This document shows, piece by piece, positions 36,216-43,330 of a stretch of DNA of 64,000 bases. The notes below the pieces were generated by a model. The model was given only the letters and a program-made list of their open reading frames with translations, was not told the origin of the DNA and searched no databases. The position numbers and the translations under genes were made by a program. Numbering within the stretch: the first letter of the stretch is position 1; each line of letters begins with the position of its first letter. This stretch comes from Acidovorax sp. Root219 (GTDB lineage: Bacteria; Pseudomonadota; Gammaproteobacteria; Burkholderiales; Burkholderiaceae_C). The stretch spans positions 221,575 to 285,574 of the forward strand of contig NZ_LMIJ01000003.1 of the NCBI RefSeq assembly GCF_001428665.1, read 5' to 3'.

Positions 36216-36671
36216 ATGCCTTCGACTGGATTCCTTCTACCGCCCGATGTGCAGGCCCTGCTCGACGCGGGCCGTACCATCGACGCCATCAAGCAACTGC
36301 GCGTGGTGCAAGGCCTGGGGCTCAAGGAAGCCAAGGACCTCATCGACGCGCACCAGCAGGGGCACCATGCGGCGCCCCCGGCGCATTCCACGGGCTTTGC
36401 ATCGGACGCGAGCAGCCACGTTCCCGACTCCGTTCGCCAGGCACTGGCCGCCGGCAACAAAATCGAAGCCATTCGCCTGCTGCGCGCGCATGCAGGCATT
36501 GGCCTCAAGGAGGCCAAGGACCGGGTCGATGCACTGGCCGCATCCACCGGCAGCGGCAACCCGCACGGCTTGTCCCCCGGGGAACAGCCGCGCGGCGGCA
36601 GCCAGGGCGTTGTCTGGATCGTGGCGGCGCTGGTGGTCGCCGTGGCCGCCTTTTACCTGCTGCGCCCCTGA
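36216..36671 (+). CDS. Tail-anchored protein with two ribosomal-L7/L12-C-terminal-like domains
   Basis: This is a 151-residue protein. Two repeats with the L7/L12 signature occur: LRVVQGLGLKEAKDLIDA (about 27-45) and LRAHAGIGLKEAKDRVDA (about 88-106), each preceded by an Ala/Gly-rich helix. A single hydrophobic segment ends the protein (about 130-148, VVWIVAALVVAVAAFYLL), so it is likely anchored by its tail in the inner membrane. ATG 36216 has GGAG upstream. L7/L12-like domains outside the ribosome are of unknown function; binding to GTPases or translation factors at the membrane is conceivable. Confidence 0.75.
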   Translation: MPSTGFLLPPDVQALLDAGRTIDAIKQLRVVQGLGLKEAKDLIDAHQQGHHAAPPAHSTGFASDASSHVPDSVRQALAAGNKIEAIRLLRAHAGIGLKEAKDRVDALAASTGSGNPHGLSPGEQPRGGSQGVVWIVAALVVAVAAFYLLRP

Positions 36672-36686
36672 GACTGGCCGACCCGC

Positions 36687-37715
36687 TCAATACGCCTTGA
36701 AGTTCGCGGCCACGCGCTGGTTCAAATAGTCGCCGGCCGCAATCGCCGGGTACTTGCGGCCCGGGCCTTCGATGGTGGCGTCGCGGTTGGCCTGCGCGAA
36801 GAAGGCAATGCTGTAGCGCGGCCCCATGTACTCGCCGGGCAGCGGGTTCTTCACGCGGTGGAAGTTCGATGGCAACTGGTCATCGCTCCAGCGCATCAGC
36901 ATGTCGCCGATGTTGCAGGTGATGGCCTCTTCGTCGGGCGTCACCGAGGTCCAGGCCTGGCTGTCCATCTCCTTGCCGGGGCACACCTGCAGGCCGCCCT
37001 GCCCCTGGCGCTGGAACAGCAAGGTCAGGCAGTCGAAGTCGGTGTGCGCGCCGGCGCGCCACAGGCCCAGGTGGGCCTGCTGCTCGGGTGGCGTGGCAAA
37101 GTAGTGCAGCAGGCGCAGCGTGCTCTGGTAGCTGGCTTTCGAGGGGTCGTGCGCGTGGGCGAAGAAGTCCGGCGCGAAGCCGAGCTTGCGCGCAAAGCAC
37201 GACAGCACCTGCATCGCCACCTGCCAGCACTGCCCCTCGAAGGCCAGCATGGTGGCCTGAAAGCCCGCCAGCTCCTCATCGGTGGGCCACAGGCCCTCCA
37301 TGTGCGGGCGCGTGATCTGGTACGACTCCTTCTGGTCCGGCGTGCCGGTGGAGGGGCGCACCTGGGCGCGGCTCTCCCAGCCCACGTTGAGCGCCTTGCG
37401 CAGCGGGTACTGGGCTTTCACACTCTCGGGCAGGGCGAAGAAGCGCTCGGTCATTGCGAAAGCCTTGCGCACCTCGGCCAGGTCGATGCCGTGGCCCACC
37501 ACCTGAAAGAAGCCGACATCGACCGCAGCGTCCCACAGTTCATCGGCGATGGCGTCCTGGCGGTGGGCGAAGTTGGAAAGGTCGATGCGGCGGATCTCGC
37601 GCGCGCCGGTCTCGGAGCCCAGGGCGCCCATGCGGGTTTCCTTGTCCAGCTCGGCGAGGGCGTAGGTGTCGGTGGCCGTAGTGCCAGTGGTGGCAGTGGT
37701 GGCAGTCGTCGTCAT
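36687..37715 (-). CDS. Isopenicillin-N-synthase-like 2-oxoglutarate/Fe(II) oxygenase, second copy
   Basis: The 342-residue product is homologous in layout to the product at 34747. Iron ligands are HTDFD (His224, Asp226) and NFHRV (His286), with Arg-Tyr-Ser in GPRYSIAFF for 2-oxoglutarate. The first 16 residues are a Thr/Ala repeat encoded by short DNA repeats and are probably disordered. AGGAG precedes ATG 37715. A riboswitch-like leader of the same type as at 33476 lies 138 bases upstream, almost the same distance as in the plus-strand operon. It is convergent with the L7/L12-like gene (15-base gap). Confidence 0.9.
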   Translation of the reverse strand: MTTTATTATTGTTATDTYALAELDKETRMGALGSETGAREIRRIDLSNFAHRQDAIADELWDAAVDVGFFQVVGHGIDLAEVRKAFAMTERFFALPESVKAQYPLRKALNVGWESRAQVRPSTGTPDQKESYQITRPHMEGLWPTDEELAGFQATMLAFEGQCWQVAMQVLSCFARKLGFAPDFFAHAHDPSKASYQSTLRLLHYFATPPEQQAHLGLWRAGAHTDFDCLTLLFQRQGQGGLQVCPGKEMDSQAWTSVTPDEEAITCNIGDMLMRWSDDQLPSNFHRVKNPLPGEYMGPRYSIAFFAQANRDATIEGPGRKYPAIAAGDYLNQRVAANFKAY

Positions 37716-37802
37716 GGCAGTTCTCCTGAAGTGGGATGGATAGAAAAATCCACCCGCCCCCACGGCATCGAAAGACTGGCCTGCGCGCGCGGCACAACCG
37801 GT

Positions 37803-37926
37803 CTCTTGAAGCCTTGGCACGCCATACGCTGGCATGCCACTGGGGCGGGCTTCAAGAGCAATTTCCGGCCGCTGGCATGGCGGGACAACATCCCGACCCG
37901 CCGCGCAGTGAACGCTTCTACTCTTG
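37803..37926 (-). promoter_or_regulatory. Candidate NMT1-motif (xanthine) riboswitch, minus strand
   Basis: Read on the minus strand, the aptamer (37926-37853) has P1 CAAGAG/CTCTTG, loop strands TAGAAGCGTTCA and GGAAATTG identical to the plus-strand copy, and a different P2 hairpin (GGCGGG/CCCGCC) that keeps pairing. Downstream, CTCTTGAAGCC and GGCTTCAAGAG (complementary arms at 37848-37858 and 37803-37813) form an 11-bp alternative stem that takes up the 3' strand of P1. Loop conservation with changed helices is the pattern of a real aptamer. It controls the oxygenase gene at 36687-37715. Confidence 0.78.
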
Positions 37927-37937
37927 CCCGCACAGTA

Positions 37938-37953
37938 TGCAATAACGATGCCT
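37938..37953 (-). promoter_or_regulatory. Sigma-54-like promoter for the minus-strand riboswitch leader
   Basis: On the minus strand AGGCATCGTTATTGCA has GG-N10-GC spacing and matches 13 of 16 consensus positions. The start predicted 12 bases after the GC is about 37927, coinciding with the first base of P1, as in the plus-strand leader. Confidence 0.6.
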
Positions 37954-38043
37954 GCGGGCATACGCCAAATGGGGGATCACCCCTGCCAAACGCCCGCTGC
38001 ACGGGGCCTGGCGAAGCAATGCATGCTTGTCACACAATGTTCT

Positions 38044-38059
38044 TGGCATGCCAAATGCA
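38044..38059 (+). promoter_or_regulatory. Sigma-54-like promoter before the second deaminase
   Basis: TGGCATGCCAAATGCA has GG-N10-GC spacing and differs from TGGCACRNNNNTTGCW at two positions. It lies 33 bases before ATG 38092. It is divergent from the promoter at 37938-37953, so one activator site between them could serve both; the 376-base gap holds no gene. Confidence 0.5.
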
Positions 38060-38091
38060 TAGCGGTGGCAACCCCCTGATGGAGACAACCC

Positions 38092-38619
38092 ATGCATGCC
38101 CTGATGTCCGCCGCCCCCCATGAGCTCGACGACCCTGCGGTGATCGATGCCACTGACGGCACCTACCTGCGCCAGGCCATCGCCTGGTCGTGCACCGCAC
38201 GCGCACGCGGCAACCGGCCCTTCGGCGCGGTGGTGATCGGTGCCGACGGCACCTTGCTGGCCGAGGCCTACTGCAACACCACCGAAACCGGCGATTGCAC
38301 CGGCCATGCCGAGACCAACGCCGTGCGCCAGTTGAGCCCGCGCTTCAGCCGCGAGATGCTGGCCCAGGCCACCATCTACTCCTCGGCAGAGCCCTGCGTG
38401 ATGTGCGCGGGCGCCATCTTCTGGTCGGGCATCGGCCGCGTGGTGTTCGGCATCGACGCGGTGCGCCTGCGCGAGTTTCGCGGCGAGCGGGCCGAGCAGC
38501 GCGACGCCGAGCTCTCGTGCCGCGACGTGTTCGCCGCCTCGCCACATTCCATCGAGTGCATCGGTCCGGCATTGATCGAAGAGGCCAGCGCACCCCATGT
38601 GGGCTTCTGGAAGTCGTGA
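38092..38619 (+). CDS. Nucleobase/nucleoside deaminase (GuaD/TadA group)
   Basis: This 175-residue zinc deaminase has HAE in GHAETNAVRQ and the cysteine pair in AEPCVMCAGAIFWSGIGRV. It is distinct from the deaminase at 31804 but of the same group; free-base deamination (for example guanine to xanthine) is likely. GGAGA precedes the ATG. A RutR-like TetR gene follows after 19 bases and is probably in the same transcript. Position next to a xanthine-type riboswitch fits xanthine being made here. Confidence 0.87.
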   Translation: MHALMSAAPHELDDPAVIDATDGTYLRQAIAWSCTARARGNRPFGAVVIGADGTLLAEAYCNTTETGDCTGHAETNAVRQLSPRFSREMLAQATIYSSAEPCVMCAGAIFWSGIGRVVFGIDAVRLREFRGERAEQRDAELSCRDVFAASPHSIECIGPALIEEASAPHVGFWKS

Positions 38620-38638
38620 CCAGCGACAATCGCCCACC

Positions 38639-39328
38639 ATGCCGACCAACGCCCCGCCCGTGAACGAAGCCGACATCGAGACCAGCAGCAATGTCGTCTC
38701 GGGCACCCTGCTCAGCCGCTCCAAGCAGGGGCGCGAGCGCATCATGGGCGCCATCCGCGAGGCGGCGATCGCCGAGTTCAGCCGCCACGGGTTCAAGGGT
38801 GCGTCCACCAAGGCGATTGCCGAGCGCGCGGGCCTGACCAAGCCGCAGCTGCACTACTACATCGCCAGCAAGGAAGAGCTGTACGAAGAGCTGCTGTACT
38901 CGGTGCTCAACGGCTGGTCGGGCGCCTTCCAGTTCGACAGCCAAAGCGACAACCCCAAGAAGGTGCTGAGCAGCTATGTGCGCAAGAAGCTCGACTACGC
39001 GCTGGACAACCCCGGCCTGTCGCGTATCTTCACCACCGAGGTGCTGGGCGGCGGCCGCAACCTGGGCAAGTACTGGCCCGTGGCCGTCAAATCGACCCAG
39101 CAGAAGGTGGAGCTGATCGACCGCTGGATCGCCGAGGGCCGCATGCGCCCGCTGGACGCGCGCCTCTTGCTCATGCAGATCTGGGGCATGACCCAGCACT
39201 ACGCCGACTACGGCGTGCAGGTGCACATCATGCTGGGCCTGGCGCCCGACGAAGCCATCGACCGCGAGCCCATCGTGCGCCAGCTCACCACATTTGTGCT
39301 GCTGGGCTGCGGCCTCGCACCAGACTAA
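38639..39328 (+). CDS. TetR-family regulator, RutR-like
   Basis: This 229-residue repressor has a disordered N-terminus (about 1-30), a TetR helix-turn-helix (about 35-80; STKAIAERAGLTKPQLHYYI) and a helical ligand domain like that of RutR/YcdC. RutR senses uracil and thymine and binds TTGACCA-N2-TGGTCAA; a site of this form lies at 39575-39590 before the next operon. I chose ATG 38639; an in-frame ATG at 38597 would overlap the deaminase gene. It likely controls the ferredoxin-to-FAD-oxidase operon. Confidence 0.87.
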   Translation: MPTNAPPVNEADIETSSNVVSGTLLSRSKQGRERIMGAIREAAIAEFSRHGFKGASTKAIAERAGLTKPQLHYYIASKEELYEELLYSVLNGWSGAFQFDSQSDNPKKVLSSYVRKKLDYALDNPGLSRIFTTEVLGGGRNLGKYWPVAVKSTQQKVELIDRWIAEGRMRPLDARLLLMQIWGMTQHYADYGVQVHIMLGLAPDEAIDREPIVRQLTTFVLLGCGLAPD

Positions 39329-39488
39329 GGCAAGGCTGCACAGGTCCCTTGCGCGCGGCACACCTCGCTTTGGGCGGTCTGCGACGTTGCAAATGCTCGC
39401 CATAGCACGGGCTATGGCTGTGCTTTGCGCCTAGCAGCCCATCCCAAATCAAGGCGCGCCGCATCGCAAAGACCTGCGCAGCCTTGCC
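39329..39488 (-). repeat. 160-base palindromic element, second copy
   Basis: Terminal inverted repeats GGCAAGGCTGCACAGGTC (39329-39346) and the complement of GACCTGCGCAGCCTTGCC (39471-39488) differ at one base. The interior matches, in inverse orientation, the core of the element at 14470-14632. The terminal sequences of the two elements differ while remaining self-complementary, so the palindrome itself is conserved. It begins immediately after the RutR-like stop codon and can act as its terminator. Confidence 0.7.
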
Positions 39489-39553
39489 TCGCACACCCTG
39501 CATAGGCAAGCAGCAGAAGCCCCACAACAGTGCCTTGATCCAGGTCACCCTCT

Positions 39554-39569
39554 TGGCACAGCACTTGCA
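39554..39569 (+). promoter_or_regulatory. Sigma-54 promoter of the ferredoxin/amidohydrolase/ABC operon
   Basis: TGGCACAGCACTTGCA fits TGGCACRNNNNTTGCW at all positions with GG-N10-GC spacing. The predicted start near 39580 lies within the RutR-like site, so the repressor could block open-complex formation by sigma-54 polymerase. Confidence 0.8.
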
Positions 39570-39574
39570 ATAGT

Positions 39575-39590
39575 TTGACCAATCGATCAA
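39575..39590 (+). promoter_or_regulatory. RutR-type operator
   Basis: TTGACCAATCGATCAA has the form TTGACCA-N2-xxxTCAA; it matches the known RutR box in the whole left half and five of seven bases of the right half. A further TGGTCAAA half-site follows at 39597-39604, next to the ATG. The gene for a RutR-like protein lies just upstream. Confidence 0.65.
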
Positions 39591-39605
39591 ATCAAGTGGT
39601 CAAAC

Positions 39606-39908
39606 ATGCAAAACCTAGCCACGGCAGCGCCGCTGCCCGCCACGGAACCGGCTTTTGAACTGGTGCTCGCGCGCAGCCACCTGCGGCTGCCCGTGCAGCC
39701 CGGCGAGAGCATGGCCGATGTGCTGCAGCTCGCCGGCATCGCCATCGACACGCTGTGCGAGCAGGGCGTGTGCGGCACCTGCGCCACCCGCTGGCTCGAT
39801 GGCACACCCGACCACCGCGACAGCTGCCTGAGCCCCGAAGAACAAAGCACCCATGTGGCGGTGTGCTGCGCGCGCAGCCACGGCCCCACGCTCACGCTCG
39901 ACCTCTGA
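39606..39908 (+). CDS. Stand-alone plant-type [2Fe-2S] ferredoxin
   Basis: This is a 100-residue ferredoxin. The cluster ligands are CEQGVCGTC (three Cys) plus a fourth Cys in HVAVCCARS. The sequence is like the C-terminal ferredoxin domain of phthalate-dioxygenase-type reductases (VanB group) without the flavin and NAD domains. It should pass electrons to an oxygenase. No Rieske oxygenase is encoded nearby, so the partner may be unlinked, or the flavodoxin-like protein encoded next may take the reductase role. It is the first gene of a long operon. Confidence 0.88.
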   Translation: MQNLATAAPLPATEPAFELVLARSHLRLPVQPGESMADVLQLAGIAIDTLCEQGVCGTCATRWLDGTPDHRDSCLSPEEQSTHVAVCCARSHGPTLTLDL

Positions 39909-39924
39909 AGAAGGACACCCTGCC

Positions 39925-40512
39925 ATGCGCATCCTCGTGATCTATTGCCACCCGGTAGAGACCAGCTACAACGCCGCCTTGCACGACGAGGTGGTGCGCA
40001 ACCTGCGCGCGGCCGGCCATGAGGTGGACGACTGCGACCTGTATGCCGAGGACTTCAACCCCGTGCTCAGCCGCGAGGAGCGCCTGGGCTACCACGAGGT
40101 GCCGAGCAACCGCCTGCCCGTGCAGGGCTATGTGGACCGGCTGCTCCAGGCCGAGGCCGTGGTGTTCTGCTTTCCCACCTGGTGCTTCGGCATGCCGGCC
40201 ATGCTCAAGGGCTTTTTCGACCGGGTGCTGATGCCCGGCGTGGCCTTCGACATCAGCGACCCGCACAACGTCAAGCCCTCGCTCACGCACATCAAGCGCA
40301 TCTCGGCCGTGGTGACCTATGGCCGCCCACGCTGGACGGCGCTGCTGATGGGCGACCCGCCGCGCAAGTCCGTCACGCGCTACATGCGCCTGCTCACGGG
40401 CGGCAAGGCGCGGGTGGACTACCACGCCTACTACCACATGAACGTGGCCACGCCGCCGCGGCTGGAGGCCTTCAAGGCCCGCGTGGGCCAGGCCATGGCG
40501 CGCTTTGCATAA
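39925..40512 (+). CDS. NAD(P)H dehydrogenase (quinone)-like flavodoxin-fold protein
   Basis: This 195-residue protein has the flavodoxin_2 fold: N-terminal RILVIYCHPVETSYNAALHD, and AVVFCFPTWCFGMPAMLKGFFDRVL, the typical FMN/FAD-binding segment of KefF/MdaB-type oxidoreductases. AAGGA precedes the ATG. Position between a ferredoxin and an amidohydrolase gene suggests redox work on a heterocycle or regeneration of the ferredoxin, but its substrate is open. Confidence 0.85.
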   Translation: MRILVIYCHPVETSYNAALHDEVVRNLRAAGHEVDDCDLYAEDFNPVLSREERLGYHEVPSNRLPVQGYVDRLLQAEAVVFCFPTWCFGMPAMLKGFFDRVLMPGVAFDISDPHNVKPSLTHIKRISAVVTYGRPRWTALLMGDPPRKSVTRYMRLLTGGKARVDYHAYYHMNVATPPRLEAFKARVGQAMARFA

Positions 40513-40522
40513 GGGGAACAGC

Positions 40523-41881
40523 ATGCACGCATCCAACGCCCCCGACCACATCCTCAACGCCCGCCTGCCGCGCTGGCTGCTGCCCCAAGCCTGGCCCGCC
40601 AGCGCCGGCCAGCCCGCCCTGGCCGACCTGCACCTGGCCCAGGGCCGCATCCAGGCCATGGTGCCGCACGACCCCGCGCGCCCCCTGCCTGCAGGCACCA
40701 CCTGGGACCTGGCCGGCGCGCTGGTGCTGCCCGGCCTGGTGGACGCGCACACCCATCTGGACAAGGCCTTCACCCTGCCGCGCATGGGCACCGTCAAGCC
40801 CGGCCTGCTGGGCGCCATCGAGGCCATGATGGTCGACCGCCAGGGCTGGAGCGAGGCCGACATACGCCAGCGCGCCAGCCGCGCCCTGCAATGGGCCTAC
40901 GAGGCCGGCACGGTGCAGGTGCGCACCCACTGCGACTGGTGGGAGCCCGAGGCCCAGCCCCTGGCCTGGGGTGTGCTGCGCGAGCTGGCGCAGGAATGGG
41001 CCGGCCGCATCACGCTGGAGCGCGTGGGCCTGATCCCCCTGCACCTGTATACCGAGCGCACCACTGCCATGCAGCTGGCCGCCACCGTGGCCGCCAGCGG
41101 CCCGGGCGCACTGCTGGGCGGCTTCGTGCACTCGACCAACTGGAACCCGCAGGCCCTGCGTCACCTGTTCGAGGCCGCGCAGCACCACGGCCTGAACGTG
41201 GACCTGCATGTGGACGAAGAGCTGCACCCCGGCGCCCTGGGCCTGGCAACCACGGCCGCGCTGCTCAAGGAGTTGCGCTTCGAAGGCCATGTGGTCTGCG
41301 GCCACACCTGCGCCCTGGCCGCGCAGGACGAGGCGACCGCGCTGGCCACGCTCGACGCCGTGGCGGCGAGCCCCATCACCCTGGTCACCTTGCCCATCAC
41401 CAACCTGCTGCTGCAGGACGCCACCACCGGCCGTACGCCGCGCCAGCGCGGCCTGACGCTGGTGAAGGAGGCGCATGCGCGCGGCATCCCCGTGCTGGTG
41501 GCCAGCGACAACGTGCAGGACCCGTTCTGCCCCGTGGGCAGCTTCGACCCGCTGGAGGCCCTGGCCACCGGCGTGCTGGCCGCGCAGCTCGACGCGCCGT
41601 TCGACCGCTGGTCCGAAGCGCTGTGCCGCGCCGACTGGCTGCGCCGCGGGCAGGATGCGCTGCCGCTGCAAACGGGCAGCGCCGCCGACCTGATCGTCTT
41701 TCAGCAGGCCGACCGCTGGGGCTTTCCCTCGCGCACCCAGCCCCGCGTAGTGCTGCGCAACGGCTGCGTCACCAGCGGCCACGCCAGCGCCGCCTGGCAC
41801 GTTGCGGATACCACCCCAGCCCTTTCGGCCGGCGCCAGCCCCGCCCCATCCACCCCCATCCCTGCACGGAGCCTTGCATGA
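40523..41881 (+). CDS. Cytosine-deaminase-like amidohydrolase
   Basis: This 452-residue enzyme is of the CodA/TrzN-related amidohydrolase group. The metal-binding pieces are VDAHTHLDKAF, HVDEELHPG, HTCALA and the final Asp in ASDNVQDPF. The C-terminal about 25 residues are Pro/Ala-rich and probably dispensable. ATG 40523 has AAGGGG upstream. The stop overlaps the RidA-family start (ATGA). Substrate candidates are cytosine, isocytosine, creatinine or a related cyclic amidine; creatininase-family and RidA neighbours suggest a ring-opening path that releases ammonia. Confidence 0.86.
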   Translation: MHASNAPDHILNARLPRWLLPQAWPASAGQPALADLHLAQGRIQAMVPHDPARPLPAGTTWDLAGALVLPGLVDAHTHLDKAFTLPRMGTVKPGLLGAIEAMMVDRQGWSEADIRQRASRALQWAYEAGTVQVRTHCDWWEPEAQPLAWGVLRELAQEWAGRITLERVGLIPLHLYTERTTAMQLAATVAASGPGALLGGFVHSTNWNPQALRHLFEAAQHHGLNVDLHVDEELHPGALGLATTAALLKELRFEGHVVCGHTCALAAQDEATALATLDAVAASPITLVTLPITNLLLQDATTGRTPRQRGLTLVKEAHARGIPVLVASDNVQDPFCPVGSFDPLEALATGVLAAQLDAPFDRWSEALCRADWLRRGQDALPLQTGSAADLIVFQQADRWGFPSRTQPRVVLRNGCVTSGHASAAWHVADTTPALSAGASPAPSTPIPARSLA

Positions 41882-42348
41882 GCGACAACGCACCCAACAC
41901 CCCAGGCATCGCCCAGCCCCTGGCCCGCTACGCCGCCTGGCGCCGCGCGGGCGACCTGGTGTTCCTCTCCGGGATCATCGCCGTCGACCCCGCGGCCAGC
42001 CGCATCGTGCGCGGCTATGCCGACATCCCCGACGAGGCGGCCACGCTGGTCGGCCGCACGGGCGAGTTCAGCAGCGACACCAAGGAGGGCCCCATCCTCG
42101 CGCAGAGCTGGTATGTGCTCGACCGCATCCGCCAGACCATCGAGGCCGCGGGTGGGCAGATGTCGGACGTGTTCAAACTGGTGCAGTACTTCAAGAACCT
42201 GGACCACTTTCCCCAGTACAGCCGCGTGCGCAAGCTGTTCTTCCCGGGCGAGCCCCCGGCCTCCACCGTGGTCGAGGTCAGCGGCATGCTGCCGACCCCG
42301 GACATCCTGATCGAGGTGGAAGCCACGGCGTACCTGCCGCTGCGCTAA
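41878..42348 (+). CDS. RidA/YjgF-family protein lacking the catalytic arginine
   Basis: This is a 156-residue RidA-fold protein (VFLSGIIAVDPAASRIV, then TIEAAGGQMSDVFKLVQYF and EVEATAYLPLR). In RidA the substrate carboxylate is held by Arg in PARSCVEV; here the segment reads PPASTVVEV, with Ser in place of Arg. Imine deaminase activity of the standard type is therefore unlikely. It may act like RutC and other diverged members, on an intermediate of base breakdown. It is coupled to the amidohydrolase gene by a four-base overlap. Confidence 0.87.
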   Translation: MSDNAPNTPGIAQPLARYAAWRRAGDLVFLSGIIAVDPAASRIVRGYADIPDEAATLVGRTGEFSSDTKEGPILAQSWYVLDRIRQTIEAAGGQMSDVFKLVQYFKNLDHFPQYSRVRKLFFPGEPPASTVVEVSGMLPTPDILIEVEATAYLPLR

Positions 42349-42387
42349 CCCCTCGCCCCCCAACACCCTCCTCACGAAAGCCCACCC

Positions 42388-43251
42388 ATGCTGCACGGCT
42401 ACAACCCGCCCCACCGCTACCTGCCCTACCTGAGCTGGACCGAAATCGTCGACCTGCCGGACAAGGAGAACACCGTCATCGTGCTGCCCACGGGCGCCAC
42501 CGAGCAGCACGGCCCGCACCTGCCCTGCGCGGTGGACACGGTGATCAGCGCGGGCGTGGTGGGCCATGCCCTGGCGCGCCTGCCGGCCGAGGTGCCGGCC
42601 TTTGCCATGGCGCCCATCACCTACGGCAAATCGGAGGAGCACCTGCACTTCCCCGGCACCATCACCTTGAGCGGCGAGACCCTGCTGGCCACCATGAACG
42701 AGGTGGGCGAGTCGGTCTACCGCGCGGGCTTTCGCAAGCTGCTGTTCGTCAACGGCCACGGCGGCCAGCCGCAGGTGATGGAGATGTGCGCGCGCGAGCT
42801 GCGCCTGCGCCATGGCGACTTCATCGTGGTGCCCAGCTTCACCTGGCGCGTGCCGCACGTGGCGGGCAAGTACCTGTCGGACAAGGAAAAGCGCCTGGCC
42901 ATGCACGCCGGCCATGCCGAAACGGCGCTGATGCTGGCCCTGGCCCCCGACACCGTGCACATGGAGCGCGCGGTGGTGAACTACCCGCCCGTGTTCGACT
43001 CGCCCCTGCTCTCGCCCGACGGCCGCCCCGCCTGTGCCTGGAGCGCGCGCGACTTCGGGCCCAGCGGCATCATCGGCGACCCGCTGCCCGCCACGGCCGA
43101 GCAGGGCCACGCCATCCTCGATTCGCTGGCCGTGAGCTGGGCCGCCGCCATCACCGAGCTGCACCACCTGCAGTGGGCCGCGCGCCCCGAGCCCACCTGG
43201 GGCCGCGCCAACCACACGGGCCATGTGGAGAACTCCACCGCTCTGGCCTGA
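42388..43251 (+). CDS. Creatininase-family amidohydrolase
   Basis: The product has 287 residues. Metal ligands typical of creatininase/FAPy-deformylase enzymes are visible: Glu and His in GATEQHGPHLP, Asp in AVDTVIS, His in FVNGHGGQP and Glu in HAGHAETALM. Members hydrolyse creatinine, N-formylpyrimidines (ArfB) or cyclic amides. In this operon it probably opens or deformylates the product of the amidohydrolase encoded upstream. Length is slightly above the usual 240-260 because of a C-terminal extension rich in Trp and His. Confidence 0.88.
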   Translation: MLHGYNPPHRYLPYLSWTEIVDLPDKENTVIVLPTGATEQHGPHLPCAVDTVISAGVVGHALARLPAEVPAFAMAPITYGKSEEHLHFPGTITLSGETLLATMNEVGESVYRAGFRKLLFVNGHGGQPQVMEMCARELRLRHGDFIVVPSFTWRVPHVAGKYLSDKEKRLAMHAGHAETALMLALAPDTVHMERAVVNYPPVFDSPLLSPDGRPACAWSARDFGPSGIIGDPLPATAEQGHAILDSLAVSWAAAITELHHLQWAARPEPTWGRANHTGHVENSTALA

Positions 43252-43330
43252 AAACTGCGACGCAGCCGCACCCCCACACCACTTTTCGCCACCTGTTTCG
43301 TCCCTTCTCCCCACCTAACGGAGTACTGCC

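Noticed and set aside
37665..37713. Short ACC/ACT-rich tandem repeats at the oxygenase N-terminus as a phase-variation tract
   Set aside because: Units are imperfect and mostly codon-sized, so slippage would rarely shift the frame; more likely a disordered Thr/Ala tail.
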